A model generated the notes under the pieces. The model did no database searches, was not told where the DNA came from, and saw nothing but the letters and a program-made list of their open reading frames with translations. DNA of 64,000 bases from Ardenticatenaceae bacterium (GTDB lineage: Bacteria > Chloroflexota > Anaerolineae > Promineifilales > Promineifilaceae). Below are positions 1-9,292 of this stretch, piece after piece; within the stretch, counting starts at the first letter, position 1, and each line of letters starts with the position of its first letter. The stretch is taken from the NCBI GenBank assembly GCA_020634315.1, contig JACKBV010000007.1:124001-188000 (forward strand), given 5' to 3'. Made by a program: the position numbers and the translations under genes.

Positions 1-489
1 AAAGGGGCAGCCGTGCGCACCGGTTTCGGCAAAGCAAGCGGCGACATCTTCCTGATTCAGGATGCCGACCTGGAATATGACCCGCGTGATTATTTTGCCC
101 TGGTTCGTCCCATTGAAGAGGGAAAAGCGACCGTTGTTTATGGCTCTCGCTTTCGCGGTGGCCCCACCAAAACGATGTTTTTCTGGCACATGGTAGGAAA
201 CAAATTCCTGACCCTGGTCACCAACATCATGTACAACACCATTTTGTCGGACATGGAAACTTGCTACAAAGTGTTTCGTGCTGATGTGATTCAGGGAATG
301 CCGCTGCGTTCCAAAGGGTTTGAATTTGAACCGGAAATCACGTCGAAGGTGTTGAAGCGCGGCCATCGCATTTATGAAGTGCCGATTTCCTACAATGGGC
401 GCGAGTTTGAAGAGGGCAAGAAACTCAATCCCTGGCGTGAAGGCCCAAAGGCGTTGTACTATCTGGTCAAGTACCGCTTTGTGGATTAA
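1..489 (+). CDS. Family 2 glycosyltransferase, 5'-truncated by window edge
   Basis: The reading frame is open from base 1 and ends at 489, so the N-terminus lies outside the window. The visible part matches the dolichol-phosphate-mannose-synthase-like branch of GT2: a segment reading KGAAVRTGFGKASGD is followed by QDADLEYDP, which carries the DxD-type metal-binding acidic residues, then an R-G-G-P loop and a C-terminal region ending in PWREGPKALYYLVKYRF. No membrane segments are visible in the fragment. These enzymes move a sugar from a nucleotide donor to a polyprenyl phosphate on the cytoplasmic side. The next two genes encode polyprenyl-sugar-using membrane glycosyltransferase types, which supports a shared cell-surface glycosylation role (inference). 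Confidence 0.85.
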   Translation, partial: KGAAVRTGFGKASGDIFLIQDADLEYDPRDYFALVRPIEEGKATVVYGSRFRGGPTKTMFFWHMVGNKFLTLVTNIMYNTILSDMETCYKVFRADVIQGMPLRSKGFEFEPEITSKVLKRGHRIYEVPISYNGREFEEGKKLNPWREGPKALYYLVKYRFVD

Positions 490-534
490 GCAACGCCGTT
501 CTCCCCCAAAACACTGTTGCTGGCAGTTAAGCAC

Positions 535-1968
535 ATGACGCGACAACAGCGCATCGCTTTAGGTGGCATAACCTGGATGGCGCTGTTGCTGCGTTTGCCA
601 GGTTTGTTTGCCAACACGTTTGCGGCGGATGAGGCGTTGTTTGCCAGTTGGGCCAGATGGATTGCCGTCTGGCGCGATCCGCTGCTGCAAGGGCAGCCGG
701 TGGATAAGCCGCCGCTGCTGTTTTATACCCAGGCGTTGTTTTACCCGCTGTTTGGGCCGGTGACATGGGCCGCACGACTGCCCAATTTATTGGCGTCGGT
801 CTTGTTGGTGCCTCTCGTTGCAATATGGGCGTGGCGTTTGTATCGGGATGGGAAAACGGCCGTTTTCGCTGCCCTGTTTCTCGCCCTTTCCCCCCTCGCC
901 ATTCAATTTAGCGCCACCGCATTTATCGATCCCCTGTTGATCTTTTGGCTGGTAACGGCCGTTGCGCAACAACCACGCCGCCCTTTTGCGTCCGGCTTCT
1001 TGTTCGGGCTGGCAGTGGCGAGCAAATACCAGGCAGTGCTCTGGTGGCCGCTGCTGGCGCTGTTGGCCTGGCAACAAGGCTGGTCATGGGCGCAGTGGCG
1101 CAGGTGGTTGGCAGGGCTGCTGCCGCCGTTAGCCGTGCTGCTGCTGTGGAGCATGGCACGCAGCGGCATGGGAGCATTGTGGTCGGCACAAATGCAAAAT
1201 TATGGCGGCTTGCGCTTGATTTGGTCGTGGGAGTTGTGGCCGCGGGCGCAGGGCTGGCTGCAAATGGGGCATTGGTTGTGGGGTAACTGGGTCTTGTTTG
1301 GCTTATTTGGCGCAGGGTTATTCTGGCTGTTGGTCAGGCAAATACCAGCGCAGGCAAAAGCGCGACCGCACAAAGCCCTGGATGCTACCCTGATTTTGTT
1401 CTTGTTGGGATATGGCGTGCTGCATTGGCTGTTGGCTGTCCCCATTTGGGATCGGTATTTGCTGCCGCTGCTGCCCCTGGTGGCAATGTTAACGGGGCGC
1501 ATAATTTCTGCGCTTGGGCAGCAAGCCGCAAAAATCAAAAGTGCCTCCCCCCTTTTGACCATCCTCCTCATCTTTTTATTGTTGCCGGGAGCGTGGGGCG
1601 GGATGAACGGCCGTTTCCCCAGCGGTGGGCAGCGCAATGCCGACCAGGGCGCGGCTGTCGTCGCCGCATCGCTGATAGATGCGCCTTATGGCACAGTGCT
1701 GTATGATCATTGGTGGAGCTGGCAGTGGCGCTACCATTTATTTGATCGGCGCGTCTTTGTCAACTGGCTGCCTTATCCGGCGGCGTTAGCTGCGGAGTTG
1801 GCTGTTTTTGGTCAGGATGGCAATCCGCGTTATCTGGCACTGCCGCCCACAACCGCCGCCGCTCCTTTCCAGCGTGCCGTCAGCGAAGCCGGATTTCGCC
1901 TGGAACGCGTGACCGCCGCCGGAGACATTGTGTTGTACCGCATCTTGCCCATTAATCATGAGCCGTAA
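535..1968 (+). CDS. GT39/ArnT-like membrane glycosyltransferase
   Basis: A protein of about 477 residues dominated by hydrophobic helices. Near the N-terminus it has the PMT/ArnT family signature: an acidic pair in the first loop (ADEALFASWARW) followed by PVDKPPLLFY. Such GT-C fold enzymes transfer a sugar from a polyprenyl-phosphate donor on the outer face of the membrane, which fits the GT2 gene immediately upstream and the YfhO-like gene 27 bp downstream. The start was set at ATG 535; a TTG at 517 is in frame but less likely. The gene contains three exact copies of the AACGGCCGTT palindrome (for example 855-864 and 954-963). The acceptor substrate cannot be told from sequence. Confidence 0.8.
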   Translation: MTRQQRIALGGITWMALLLRLPGLFANTFAADEALFASWARWIAVWRDPLLQGQPVDKPPLLFYTQALFYPLFGPVTWAARLPNLLASVLLVPLVAIWAWRLYRDGKTAVFAALFLALSPLAIQFSATAFIDPLLIFWLVTAVAQQPRRPFASGFLFGLAVASKYQAVLWWPLLALLAWQQGWSWAQWRRWLAGLLPPLAVLLLWSMARSGMGALWSAQMQNYGGLRLIWSWELWPRAQGWLQMGHWLWGNWVLFGLFGAGLFWLLVRQIPAQAKARPHKALDATLILFLLGYGVLHWLLAVPIWDRYLLPLLPLVAMLTGRIISALGQQAAKIKSASPLLTILLIFLLLPGAWGGMNGRFPSGGQRNADQGAAVVAASLIDAPYGTVLYDHWWSWQWRYHLFDRRVFVNWLPYPAALAAELAVFGQDGNPRYLALPPTTAAAPFQRAVSEAGFRLERVTAAGDIVLYRILPINHEP

Positions 1969-1995
1969 ACCCCAGCGGGTTGCGGATATTTGCTG

Positions 1996-4929
1996 ATGAC
2001 ACCATCTAACCCAACACGTTGGCCGCGATACGGCCGTTTCTCGCACCTCATTTTCCCGGCTCTATTGCTGGGCCTCATCTTGCTCTTTTTCGCCAAAATG
2101 GCCTTCAGCAACTTGATTTTGGCGCGAGGAGACACGTTCCTCTACTTTTACCCTTACTGGGAAGCGGCCGCAGAGGCATTGCGAAACGGCCGTATTCCAT
2201 TGTGGAACCCCGACCTCTTCATGGGCGCACCCTTGTTGGCAAACAGCCAGGTCGGCTTTTTTTATCCCCTCAACTGGCCGTTGTGGCTGCTGTTAGCGCC
2301 CCCTTACGCGGTAAAAGCGTCCATCCTGCTGCATCTGTTTATCGGTGGCTGGGGCGCTTATCTGGCAGGACGGCGGGCGCTAGAGTTGGAGACAGCAGCA
2401 GCAGGGGTAACGGCCGTTCTCTTCACGCTTGGCGGCTATCTGACAGCACAAGTGGAACACGTCAACCAGCTGCAAGGATTAGCCTGGCTGCCCTGGTTTT
2501 TGGTGGTGTTAGCAAGCTGTGCGGGCGACCGTGACACAGCTCGTTGGGCAGCAACGGCAAAGGCAGCAGCCGCCTTCGCCATCTTATTTGCACTGCAACT
2601 GCTTGCCGGGCACACGCAAACAACCTTTATCACTGGCGTCGGCGTGTTGATTTGGGGCGGTGGCTTGTGGCTGTCAGGGTTTGCGGCGCGGCGCACCGAG
2701 ATGGCGCTGCGCTTTCGCTTTTATGTGCAGCGGCTGCTGACACGAGCGGCTCCGGCCTTTGTGCTGGGGGCGGTGTTGGCCTTGCTGGTAACGGCCGTAC
2801 AACTGCTGCCGACACTGGAGCTAATCCAACATTCCAGCCGCGAAGGAGGGCTGACCGCCAATGAGGTCTTGTCCTTTTCGCTGCATCCCTTGCTGCTGGC
2901 GCGGGCGCTGCTGCCGGGGTATGGGCAATCTTTGTTTAGCGAGTATGTCGCCTTTTTGCCATTGACCGCGCTGCTGCTGGCAATTTTGGGCGGTTGGCAG
3001 TGGAAACGGTGGCGCGGCGCACTGCCCGCACTGCTGCTGGTATTGGTCGGATTGTCGCTGGCACTGGGATTGTTTAACCCGCTTAATTGGCTGTTGGCGC
3101 GGCTGCCCGGCTTTAATTTGTTTCGCGTGCCAGCACGCTGGCTCATTTTGTACACATTGGGCGTGTCTCTCTTGGCCGGATTGGGCTGGCAAATTGCGCA
3201 AGATCGTTGGCAGCAGCAAACGCGCCCCTGGCCGCAACTGGCACCGCGCGTGCAAAGGAATTTATGGCAGGTGGAACGGCCGTTACGCCTGGGACTCTAT
3301 CTGCTTTTGGGGTTGATTATGTGGGCCAGCGTGTCCATAATCCTGGCGAAATTCTTCCCCACCGGCGCAGAGGCACCTTACGAAGCGCCACACCGCGCCA
3401 CCGTGCTGCTCTGGCTGGCAGAACTAATCCTGGCTTATTTTTGGCTGAGCGGCGAACGGCTGCGTCGCCAGGGGAAATGGGGGCTGGCAACGGTGCCCGG
3501 CGCGGCGCACGCGCCCTGGCTGCTATGGATGGTGGGAACGGCCGTTCTCTTTGCCGCCAGCCGCAGCCAACCCTACAACAACCTGACCACCCCCGAAGCC
3601 TACTTCGACCTGCGTCCTCCCATCACCCGGCTGCTCGCCGACACGCAAGCACCAGGCAGCGATCACCAGTTACCGACTGCCGACTCCCGCTTCCTCAGCC
3701 TTTCCAATATCTTCTTTGACCCCGGCGACCAGGCAGAAATCGACACAATTTACGCCGATCAACTGGATGAAGCGGCGCGATATGATTACACCGTAGCCAT
3801 TAAGCAGAAAGAGATCATCGCGCCTAATTTGCCATTGGCATACGGGTTGGCTGCGGTGGATGGCTTTGACGGGGGCATTTTGCCCCTGCGCCTCTACAGC
3901 CAGATGATGACGCTGCTGCTGCCAGAAGGGGTGGAAACGCGAGACGGCCGTTTACGGGAATATTTAACGGCCGTTCCCGCCGCACATTGGCTCGATTTGT
4001 TTAACGCGCGTTACCTGATCACCGACAAAACCGGCGACCAATGGCGTGCCGCCGGAGAAGGACGCGATTTTTCACTGTTTTTCGATTTGCAGCATCCAAC
4101 TACTGTGGCCGCAGGTGAGACAATGGCTGTGGGCTATGTGCCAGCTTTCGAGGGAACGGCCGTTTACATCATCAGCAGCGACACGCCAGGAACACTCCTG
4201 GTTACAGCCGAGACTGGCGCACAATGGCCGCTGGCGGCCGCAGCGGTAGAGGGAGATTTGTGGCGGTTTGCGCTGCCCACACCGGATACGCCGACACGCT
4301 TGACCAGCATTGCCTTTGCCGCAGAAGCCACACCCTGGACCGTGCAAGCTGTCACCCTGGCGAACGAAACGGATGGCACGTTTTTGTCGCTTGTGGCGGG
4401 GCAATATCGGCTCATCCATTCCGGTGATGTCAAAATTTACGAGAATCTGGACGTGCTGCCACGCGCTTTCCTGGTAGAGGATTGGCAGTGGCAGCCCGCT
4501 ATGGCCGCGGCGTTGAACGCCTTGCAGCAGACAGAATTTGACCCGACGGTAACGGCCGTTATCCTTGGCAATCCCACAGCAGCAGACATACAACCTGCTG
4601 CACATGAACCGATAGCCGATCAGCCCGTTATCCTTTCCTATGCACCCGAAGAGATCACCATTGCCGTCACCACAACCACCCCCGCCCTTCTCGTATTGAC
4701 CGATACCTTCTACCCCGGCTGGGAGGCGGCCATTGATGGGCAAGCGGCGGCGCTGCAACAGGTTGACGGCATGTTTCGCGGCGTATTTGTGCCAGCAGGC
4801 GAACATCAGGTGACGATGGTTTATCGCCCGGACAGTTTTAAAATGGGATTGTGGCTGACGGAAATTGGAATCGGTGTCTGGCTGCTGTTGGTGGGCGGAA
4901 CGGCCGTTTCCTGGCGCAAAACCCGATAA
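1996..4929 (+). CDS. YfhO-family large membrane protein
   Basis: A 977-residue protein with roughly a dozen transmembrane segments in the first half, then a long extracytoplasmic domain and a final hydrophobic helix before the C-terminus. The pattern RGDTFLYFYPYWEAAAEALRNG..PLWNP..FMGAPLLAN near the N-terminus is characteristic of YfhO-type (GT-C-like) proteins, some of which glycosylate lipoteichoic or cell-surface polymers in Firmicutes. The C-terminal YPGWEA..DG segment is also typical of the family. It lies in an operon-like row with the GT2 and GT39-like genes. Start chosen at ATG 1996, just inside an earlier TTG. The gene is dense in AACGGCCGTT copies (seven exact by eye). Confidence 0.8.
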   Translation: MTPSNPTRWPRYGRFSHLIFPALLLGLILLFFAKMAFSNLILARGDTFLYFYPYWEAAAEALRNGRIPLWNPDLFMGAPLLANSQVGFFYPLNWPLWLLLAPPYAVKASILLHLFIGGWGAYLAGRRALELETAAAGVTAVLFTLGGYLTAQVEHVNQLQGLAWLPWFLVVLASCAGDRDTARWAATAKAAAAFAILFALQLLAGHTQTTFITGVGVLIWGGGLWLSGFAARRTEMALRFRFYVQRLLTRAAPAFVLGAVLALLVTAVQLLPTLELIQHSSREGGLTANEVLSFSLHPLLLARALLPGYGQSLFSEYVAFLPLTALLLAILGGWQWKRWRGALPALLLVLVGLSLALGLFNPLNWLLARLPGFNLFRVPARWLILYTLGVSLLAGLGWQIAQDRWQQQTRPWPQLAPRVQRNLWQVERPLRLGLYLLLGLIMWASVSIILAKFFPTGAEAPYEAPHRATVLLWLAELILAYFWLSGERLRRQGKWGLATVPGAAHAPWLLWMVGTAVLFAASRSQPYNNLTTPEAYFDLRPPITRLLADTQAPGSDHQLPTADSRFLSLSNIFFDPGDQAEIDTIYADQLDEAARYDYTVAIKQKEIIAPNLPLAYGLAAVDGFDGGILPLRLYSQMMTLLLPEGVETRDGRLREYLTAVPAAHWLDLFNARYLITDKTGDQWRAAGEGRDFSLFFDLQHPTTVAAGETMAVGYVPAFEGTAVYIISSDTPGTLLVTAETGAQWPLAAAAVEGDLWRFALPTPDTPTRLTSIAFAAEATPWTVQAVTLANETDGTFLSLVAGQYRLIHSGDVKIYENLDVLPRAFLVEDWQWQPAMAAALNALQQTEFDPTVTAVILGNPTAADIQPAAHEPIADQPVILSYAPEEITIAVTTTTPALLVLTDTFYPGWEAAIDGQAAALQQVDGMFRGVFVPAGEHQVTMVYRPDSFKMGLWLTEIGIGVWLLLVGGTAVSWRKTR

Positions 4930-4934
4930 AACAA

Positions 4935-4973
4935 AAGTGGTACACCTACAAAAAATGGGTAGATGTACCACTT
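4935..4973. terminator. Hairpin between YfhO-like gene and SARP-type regulator
   Basis: Arms 4935-4949 (AAGTGGTACACCTAC) and 4959-4973 (GTAGATGTACCACTT) pair at 14 of 15 positions around a 9-nt loop. It sits 5 bp after the YfhO-like stop codon, between convergent genes. No clear T-run follows, so a bidirectional terminator or mRNA 3'-end stabiliser is inferred. The remaining spacer to 5116 shows nothing else I recognise. Confidence 0.55.
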
Positions 4974-5116
4974 ACTAACGCCCCCGGCAACGTACTTAAT
5001 TACAAAAATACACTTAACCTATTAACTAAAACTTAATTTTGACCCAATTATGTGATGCATTTCACGAAAATAGGATGTTTTTCCTAAATTTGCACACAAC
5101 TATTGCCGCCGGTCTT

Positions 5117-7333
5117 TTATTGTGGTACCTGACGCCAAACTGCCTCAATTTGTGGCGTTGGCATAATGCCCATCTCTTGCAAGGCTTGCTGCCAGCGCTG
5201 CACTTGTCGCTGTGCCTGGGGTATGTAGCCCCTCGTCAAATAACTTTGAATCAACGCGGTGTTGGCTTCTGTATCGACCGGTATGAGCACAAGCAGCTTC
5301 TGCCATAACATTTCCGCTTGCTGTTGGTCGTCGGCTTCTTGGGCACGGCGGCGCAGCGCGTTTTCGTAAAGCCGCTCCAGGTGACGCCGCTTCACTTCGA
5401 CTTCGGCAGGCAATGCCCAAACCATGTCGGCCATGTAATCTCCCCGGTAAAGGGCTATCGCTTTGTCTAGGGATTCGGCCGTTCCTTGCTTGCACAACTG
5501 CTCAAAGCGATCACAATCAAGCACATCACCGGGTTGCAGGTCAAAATAGTACCGATTTTGCTTGTAGACAATGTAGCGGGAACGGCGACCACGATTGACT
5601 TCCAGCACATTGCGCAAATTGTGCAATGTCACATGAAACGTGTTTGCCGATTCTTCTAAACTTCGTTCTGTCCAGATGGCGGTCGCCAATTCCTCGCGCG
5701 TCGCGCCTTGCGTCCCTTTCCAGATGAGGTAGGCAAGCATGGCCTTGGCTTTCTCGCTGCCCCAGGCAGCATCGGGCACACGGAAAGTGTCACGGTGTAT
5801 TGCCAGCACGCCCAAAACCTGGATGGTGAGCGGCTTGACCGCAGCGGCAGGCTCTGTCACGCTCTGCGCATCGAGAGTGGCGACTTGCTCGGAGAGGCGT
5901 TTGGCTTTTTCGGCGGTGGCGTAGGCGGCTTGCAAATAGGCTTCTTGTTCGCGCTGCAACTGACCAATCTGCACGGCCATTCGCATTTGCTCGACCAATG
6001 TCTCGCACAATTCCATGTCCGCCTGCGAGTAATACTTTCCGTTCTTCTTTTGCCCCAAGACCAACATCGTTATTTGCTGGTCATTGTGTGTGATGGGAAA
6101 GATCAATTCGACACCCTGACGGGCAAGCGGGATTTGGTCGGAGGGGGAAACGGAGGCGAGCAGGTAAGGATGCGCCTGATCGATAAAGGGAATGGGCAGC
6201 ACTGTGCCGACTGAGCCAATGGCCTGGCCGTAGGTGTAGGTGATAACGGCCGTTTCCCGATCCCCACCCACCTGCTGTTCCACAACCACACCGGCATCAA
6301 TTCCCAATGTTTCACACAACGTCCTCAGCAAAGTCTGCTGCATCTCATTCACATCCGGCACATCAGCCAGCGCTTGCCCAATACGAGCCGCAACCAATTG
6401 CGAAGACGAACTTGTCGCCGCCAACCGGCGATCAATCTGGCGCAAAAGCCAACGCTGCGCCGCCGGGAAAACAATGAGGAGAAACACAGCCACAATATTA
6501 CTCGCCACAAACTGGCGAATCTGCGTGTACTCCCAAAGCCAACGATCAATCACAATCGTCGGCAACACGGCACACCCCATCACCACCAGCGAAATGATGG
6601 CAAAATACAACTCACGCCGGGCAATTGGCCTGCCCGTAAACGACCCATAACGCAAAACGGCATTGGCATAAAAAATGCCCGGCAAAATAAACGGCAGGGA
6701 GATAAACTGTGCCAGAAACGCATTGTGCGTAAAAATGATGATGGCCCCCAGGCCAATGAAGAAGAGCGTCAATCCAGTAGGAAACAAAATAGAGCGAATT
6801 TGTCGGCGCAGTGTCGGCACCGAGTAGTGAACATAGGCAACAATAAGCGTGATGAGGCCAGCGGCAACGGCCGTTACCGTATACCCCACATAAAACGGCG
6901 TAAGCAAACCCGGATTAACCGCATAACGCTCCACCCCCTCAAAATAAAAAGGACTCTCAATAATAAGCGAACTACCCAACACAAGCGCAACAAAAACAAT
7001 AGTCAAAAGATAAGCAACGCCAAGCAAAACGCGCCGCAGCCAAACCCATTGTTTAGGAAAATAAAACGTCAGAAGATGCAAAACAGCCGTTGGCGTAAAA
7101 ATACCAACAACATAGCGGCCACGCAGCAGCAGCAAAGCCGTCTCCGAATCAGTTTGGCCCTTAAGCAAAAGAGAAAACGCAAAATAACCGACCCCATACG
7201 TCAGCGCAAATAAAGCAAAGACCCGATTGATAGGGCGTTTGGGGTTATGTGCCAGCACATACGCCGCCATAGCAACGTAAATAACCAGCCCCATATTGAC
7301 AATCAACATCCGGATAACTTCAAACACGGACAT
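5117..7333 (-). CDS. Membrane-anchored 7TM-GAF-SARP/BTAD transcriptional regulator
   Basis: A 738-residue protein with an unusual order of parts: about seven to eight transmembrane helices (residues 1 to about 300, resembling the 7TM sensor region of some histidine kinases), a GAF-like domain (about 330-455), a short coiled coil, a winged-helix OmpR/SARP-type DNA-binding domain (about 495-585, with a sequence like ATREELATAIW...ANTFHVTLHNLRNVLE), and a C-terminal BTAD helical domain. No kinase or receiver domain is visible, so it looks like a one-component regulator tied to the membrane. ATG 7333 has GGAGG directly abutting it; GTG 7327, two codons in, has an ideal 6-nt spacing to the same GGAGG and may be the true start. 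A phased direct-repeat array lies 230-350 bp upstream and may be its operator. Confidence 0.8.
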   Translation of the reverse strand: MSVFEVIRMLIVNMGLVIYVAMAAYVLAHNPKRPINRVFALFALTYGVGYFAFSLLLKGQTDSETALLLLRGRYVVGIFTPTAVLHLLTFYFPKQWVWLRRVLLGVAYLLTIVFVALVLGSSLIIESPFYFEGVERYAVNPGLLTPFYVGYTVTAVAAGLITLIVAYVHYSVPTLRRQIRSILFPTGLTLFFIGLGAIIIFTHNAFLAQFISLPFILPGIFYANAVLRYGSFTGRPIARRELYFAIISLVVMGCAVLPTIVIDRWLWEYTQIRQFVASNIVAVFLLIVFPAAQRWLLRQIDRRLAATSSSSQLVAARIGQALADVPDVNEMQQTLLRTLCETLGIDAGVVVEQQVGGDRETAVITYTYGQAIGSVGTVLPIPFIDQAHPYLLASVSPSDQIPLARQGVELIFPITHNDQQITMLVLGQKKNGKYYSQADMELCETLVEQMRMAVQIGQLQREQEAYLQAAYATAEKAKRLSEQVATLDAQSVTEPAAAVKPLTIQVLGVLAIHRDTFRVPDAAWGSEKAKAMLAYLIWKGTQGATREELATAIWTERSLEESANTFHVTLHNLRNVLEVNRGRRSRYIVYKQNRYYFDLQPGDVLDCDRFEQLCKQGTAESLDKAIALYRGDYMADMVWALPAEVEVKRRHLERLYENALRRRAQEADDQQQAEMLWQKLLVLIPVDTEANTALIQSYLTRGYIPQAQRQVQRWQQALQEMGIMPTPQIEAVWRQVPQ

Positions 7334-7560
7334 CCTCCAACGAAATCTTCAATGAGTGTTCTCTTATCCCTTTCTATCCCATTTATTTAGAAGCCAGCGT
7401 TTTTTTAATCTTTTACGTAAAAAACGAAACCAAATTCCACCATTCGCCACGCTTCAATTATCAAAAACAGGCACAACACGACTTTCATTATTAATTATAC
7501 GAACAGCTCCTCACACAAACAACCAGGCAAACCCAACCAACCAATCTGCATCACATTATT

Positions 7561-7678
7561 TTCCGCATTGGAAAAAATAATTTCCAATGCGGAAAATAAA
7601 ATCTCCAATGCGGAAACACAACAACTCCAATGCGGAAACATAGTAACTCCAATGCGAAAAATAAAATCTCCAATGCGC
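7561..7678. repeat. Phased array of CCAATGCGGAA-type direct repeats
   Basis: Five direct copies of a core CCAATGCG start at 7584, 7605, 7627, 7649 and 7670, so the spacing is 21, 22, 22 and 21 bp, two helical turns. An inverted copy (TTCCGCATTGGA) lies at 7561-7572 and forms a palindrome with the first direct copy. The array is between the divergent SARP-type regulator and ino1. The whole intergenic region 7334-8052 (719 bp) otherwise holds only AT-rich DNA and the ino1 promoter. An operator role is inferred. Confidence 0.75.
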
Positions 7679-7896
7679 AATCCATTCAACTCCGCTCTCC
7701 ACAAACCTACACCCAGATTTGCTTTCCCCTGCAATATCGCCCGCGACAATCAGATGCGCCACTGTGTTCAACACCACATACCTCTGCCCCGCCCCATTCC
7801 GCAAACAAAAAAGATTGAACCAACCGAGAAGCACACACATCCACAAACAATTACTGAGAATCACCGCCTAACATAGGCAGGCAAGAACAGCAGCAG

Positions 7897-7902
7897 TATA
7901 AT
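7897..7902 (+). promoter_or_regulatory. Putative -10 box for ino1
   Basis: Perfect TATAAT about 150 bp upstream of the ino1 ATG. No convincing -35 box lies at the usual distance, which would suit an activator-dependent promoter. The repeat array is about 220 bp further upstream. Confidence 0.4.
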
Positions 7903-8052
7903 ACACGACGGCTTATAAAAATTGGTTCGTTGGCTGGCGGTGAACACTCTCTTGATTGGGAGATGGTTACCGCGACACAAAGTGGTATCCTCCCCCAACC
8001 ATCCCTGCCCTAGCTGCGATCAACACAAAACTACTTCATAGAGGAGACTGAA

Positions 8053-9135
8053 ATGTCTAAAGAACGCAAAAAGGTGCGTGTGGCGATTATTGGTATTGGA
8101 AATTGTGCCTCATCCCTGGTACAAGGGGTGCAATATTACAAAGATGCCCCAGACGATGCAGAAATCCCTGGTTTGATGCACGCCACCGTAGGCGGCTATC
8201 ATGTGCGCGACATCGAATTTTCTGCCGCCTTTGACGTGGTAGAAGGCAAAGTGGGCAAAGACCTCAGCGAAGCGATTTGGGCACATCCAAACAACACCAT
8301 CAAATTCGCCGATGTCCCTTATCTGAATGTGCCGGTAAGCCGGGGCATGACGCACGACGGTCTGGGCAAATATGTGCAGCAAGTTGTGAAAAAAGCACCC
8401 GGCCCCACAGACAACATCGTCAAAATTTTGAAAGAAACCAAGACAGACGTCATCATCAACTTCATGCCGGTTGGCTCGGAAATGGCGACAAAGTGGTATG
8501 TGGAGCAAGCCTTAGAAGCGGGCTGTGGCTTTGTGAATGGCATCCCCGTCTTTATTGCCAGTTCGGAATATTGGGGGCCACGTTTTAAGGAACGCGGGCT
8601 GCCGATTGTGGGCGACGACATCAAAAGCCAGGTCGGCGCGACCATTACGCACCGCGTGTTGACAAATTTGTTCAAAGATCGCGGCATCCATCTGGATCGC
8701 ACCTATCAACTCAACTTTGGCGGCAACATGGATTTCTACAACATGTTGGAGCGCGAACGTCTGGAATCGAAGAAGATTTCCAAGACCAATGCGGTGATTA
8801 GCCAATTGCCCTATGATTTGGGGGCAGAAAATGTGCATGTGGGGCCAAGTGACTATGTGCCGTGGCTAACTGACCGCAAATGGTGTCACATTCGCATGGA
8901 AGGGCGTGCCTTTGGCAATGTGCCGTTGAACCTGGAGCTGAAGCTGGAAGTGTGGGATTCTCCGAACTCGGCCGGGGTGATGATTGATGCCGTGCGCTGC
9001 GCCAAGCTGGCAATGGATCGTGGTATTGGCGGGCCGTTGATTGCGCCATCTTCTTATTTTATGAAGTCGCCGCCGCAGCAGTTTACGGATGATGTGGCTC
9101 GCAAGAATGTGGAAGATTTTATTGCCGAGAAGTAA
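8053..9135 (+). CDS. ino1: Inositol-3-phosphate synthase
   Basis: A 360-residue protein of the bacterial/archaeal type of myo-inositol-1-phosphate synthase, which converts glucose 6-phosphate to inositol 3-phosphate with internal NAD+ redox. The N-terminus VRVAIIGIGNCASSLVQGVQYY is the family's NAD-binding glycine-rich loop, and NGIPVFIASS, GDDIKSQVGATITHR and LNFGGNMDFYNM are strongly conserved catalytic-domain segments. The length is normal. A good ribosome-binding site (GAGGAGA) sits 6 nt before the ATG. Inositol is used for phosphatidylinositol or compatible solutes; nothing nearby decides which. A phosphoglucomutase two genes downstream also acts on glucose 6-phosphate. The gene has no exact AACGGCCGTT copy. 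Confidence 0.93.
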   Translation: MSKERKKVRVAIIGIGNCASSLVQGVQYYKDAPDDAEIPGLMHATVGGYHVRDIEFSAAFDVVEGKVGKDLSEAIWAHPNNTIKFADVPYLNVPVSRGMTHDGLGKYVQQVVKKAPGPTDNIVKILKETKTDVIINFMPVGSEMATKWYVEQALEAGCGFVNGIPVFIASSEYWGPRFKERGLPIVGDDIKSQVGATITHRVLTNLFKDRGIHLDRTYQLNFGGNMDFYNMLERERLESKKISKTNAVISQLPYDLGAENVHVGPSDYVPWLTDRKWCHIRMEGRAFGNVPLNLELKLEVWDSPNSAGVMIDAVRCAKLAMDRGIGGPLIAPSSYFMKSPPQQFTDDVARKNVEDFIAEK

Positions 9136-9192
9136 CTGGCTGAATTGAGTTTTTCTGGAAAAACCTGTCAGGTCTGATACTTTTGGTGAATG

Positions 9193-9226
9193 AAAACGGC
9201 CGTTTCCACCCAGAAACGGCCGTTTT
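9193..9226 (+). terminator. Terminator-like hairpin made of two AACGGCCGTT palindromes
   Basis: Left arm AAAACGGCCGTTT (9193-9205), loop CCACCCAG, right arm AAACGGCCGTTTT (9214-9226): a perfect 13-bp stem ending in T's, 57 bp after the ino1 stop. Each arm is itself a palindrome. Confidence 0.7.
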
Positions 9227-9292
9227 GCATTTCCAGTCGCGGGCTGAAATCGACAAACATAGGCTTGATTGCTCTCTACTTGTTCCAGCCAG

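Noticed and set aside
4072..4971. A 299-residue minus-strand reading frame opposite the YfhO-like gene
   Set aside because: It is the antisense of a well-supported membrane protein gene, shows no domain pattern and lacks a ribosome-binding site.
6374..7213. A 279-residue Asn/Arg-rich plus-strand frame
   Set aside because: It is antisense to the membrane segment of the SARP-type regulator; the composition is unlike a real protein.
7561..7678. CRISPR array
   Set aside because: The repeated core is only about 8-14 bp with spacing of 21-22 bp, there are no unique spacers of CRISPR size and no cas genes.
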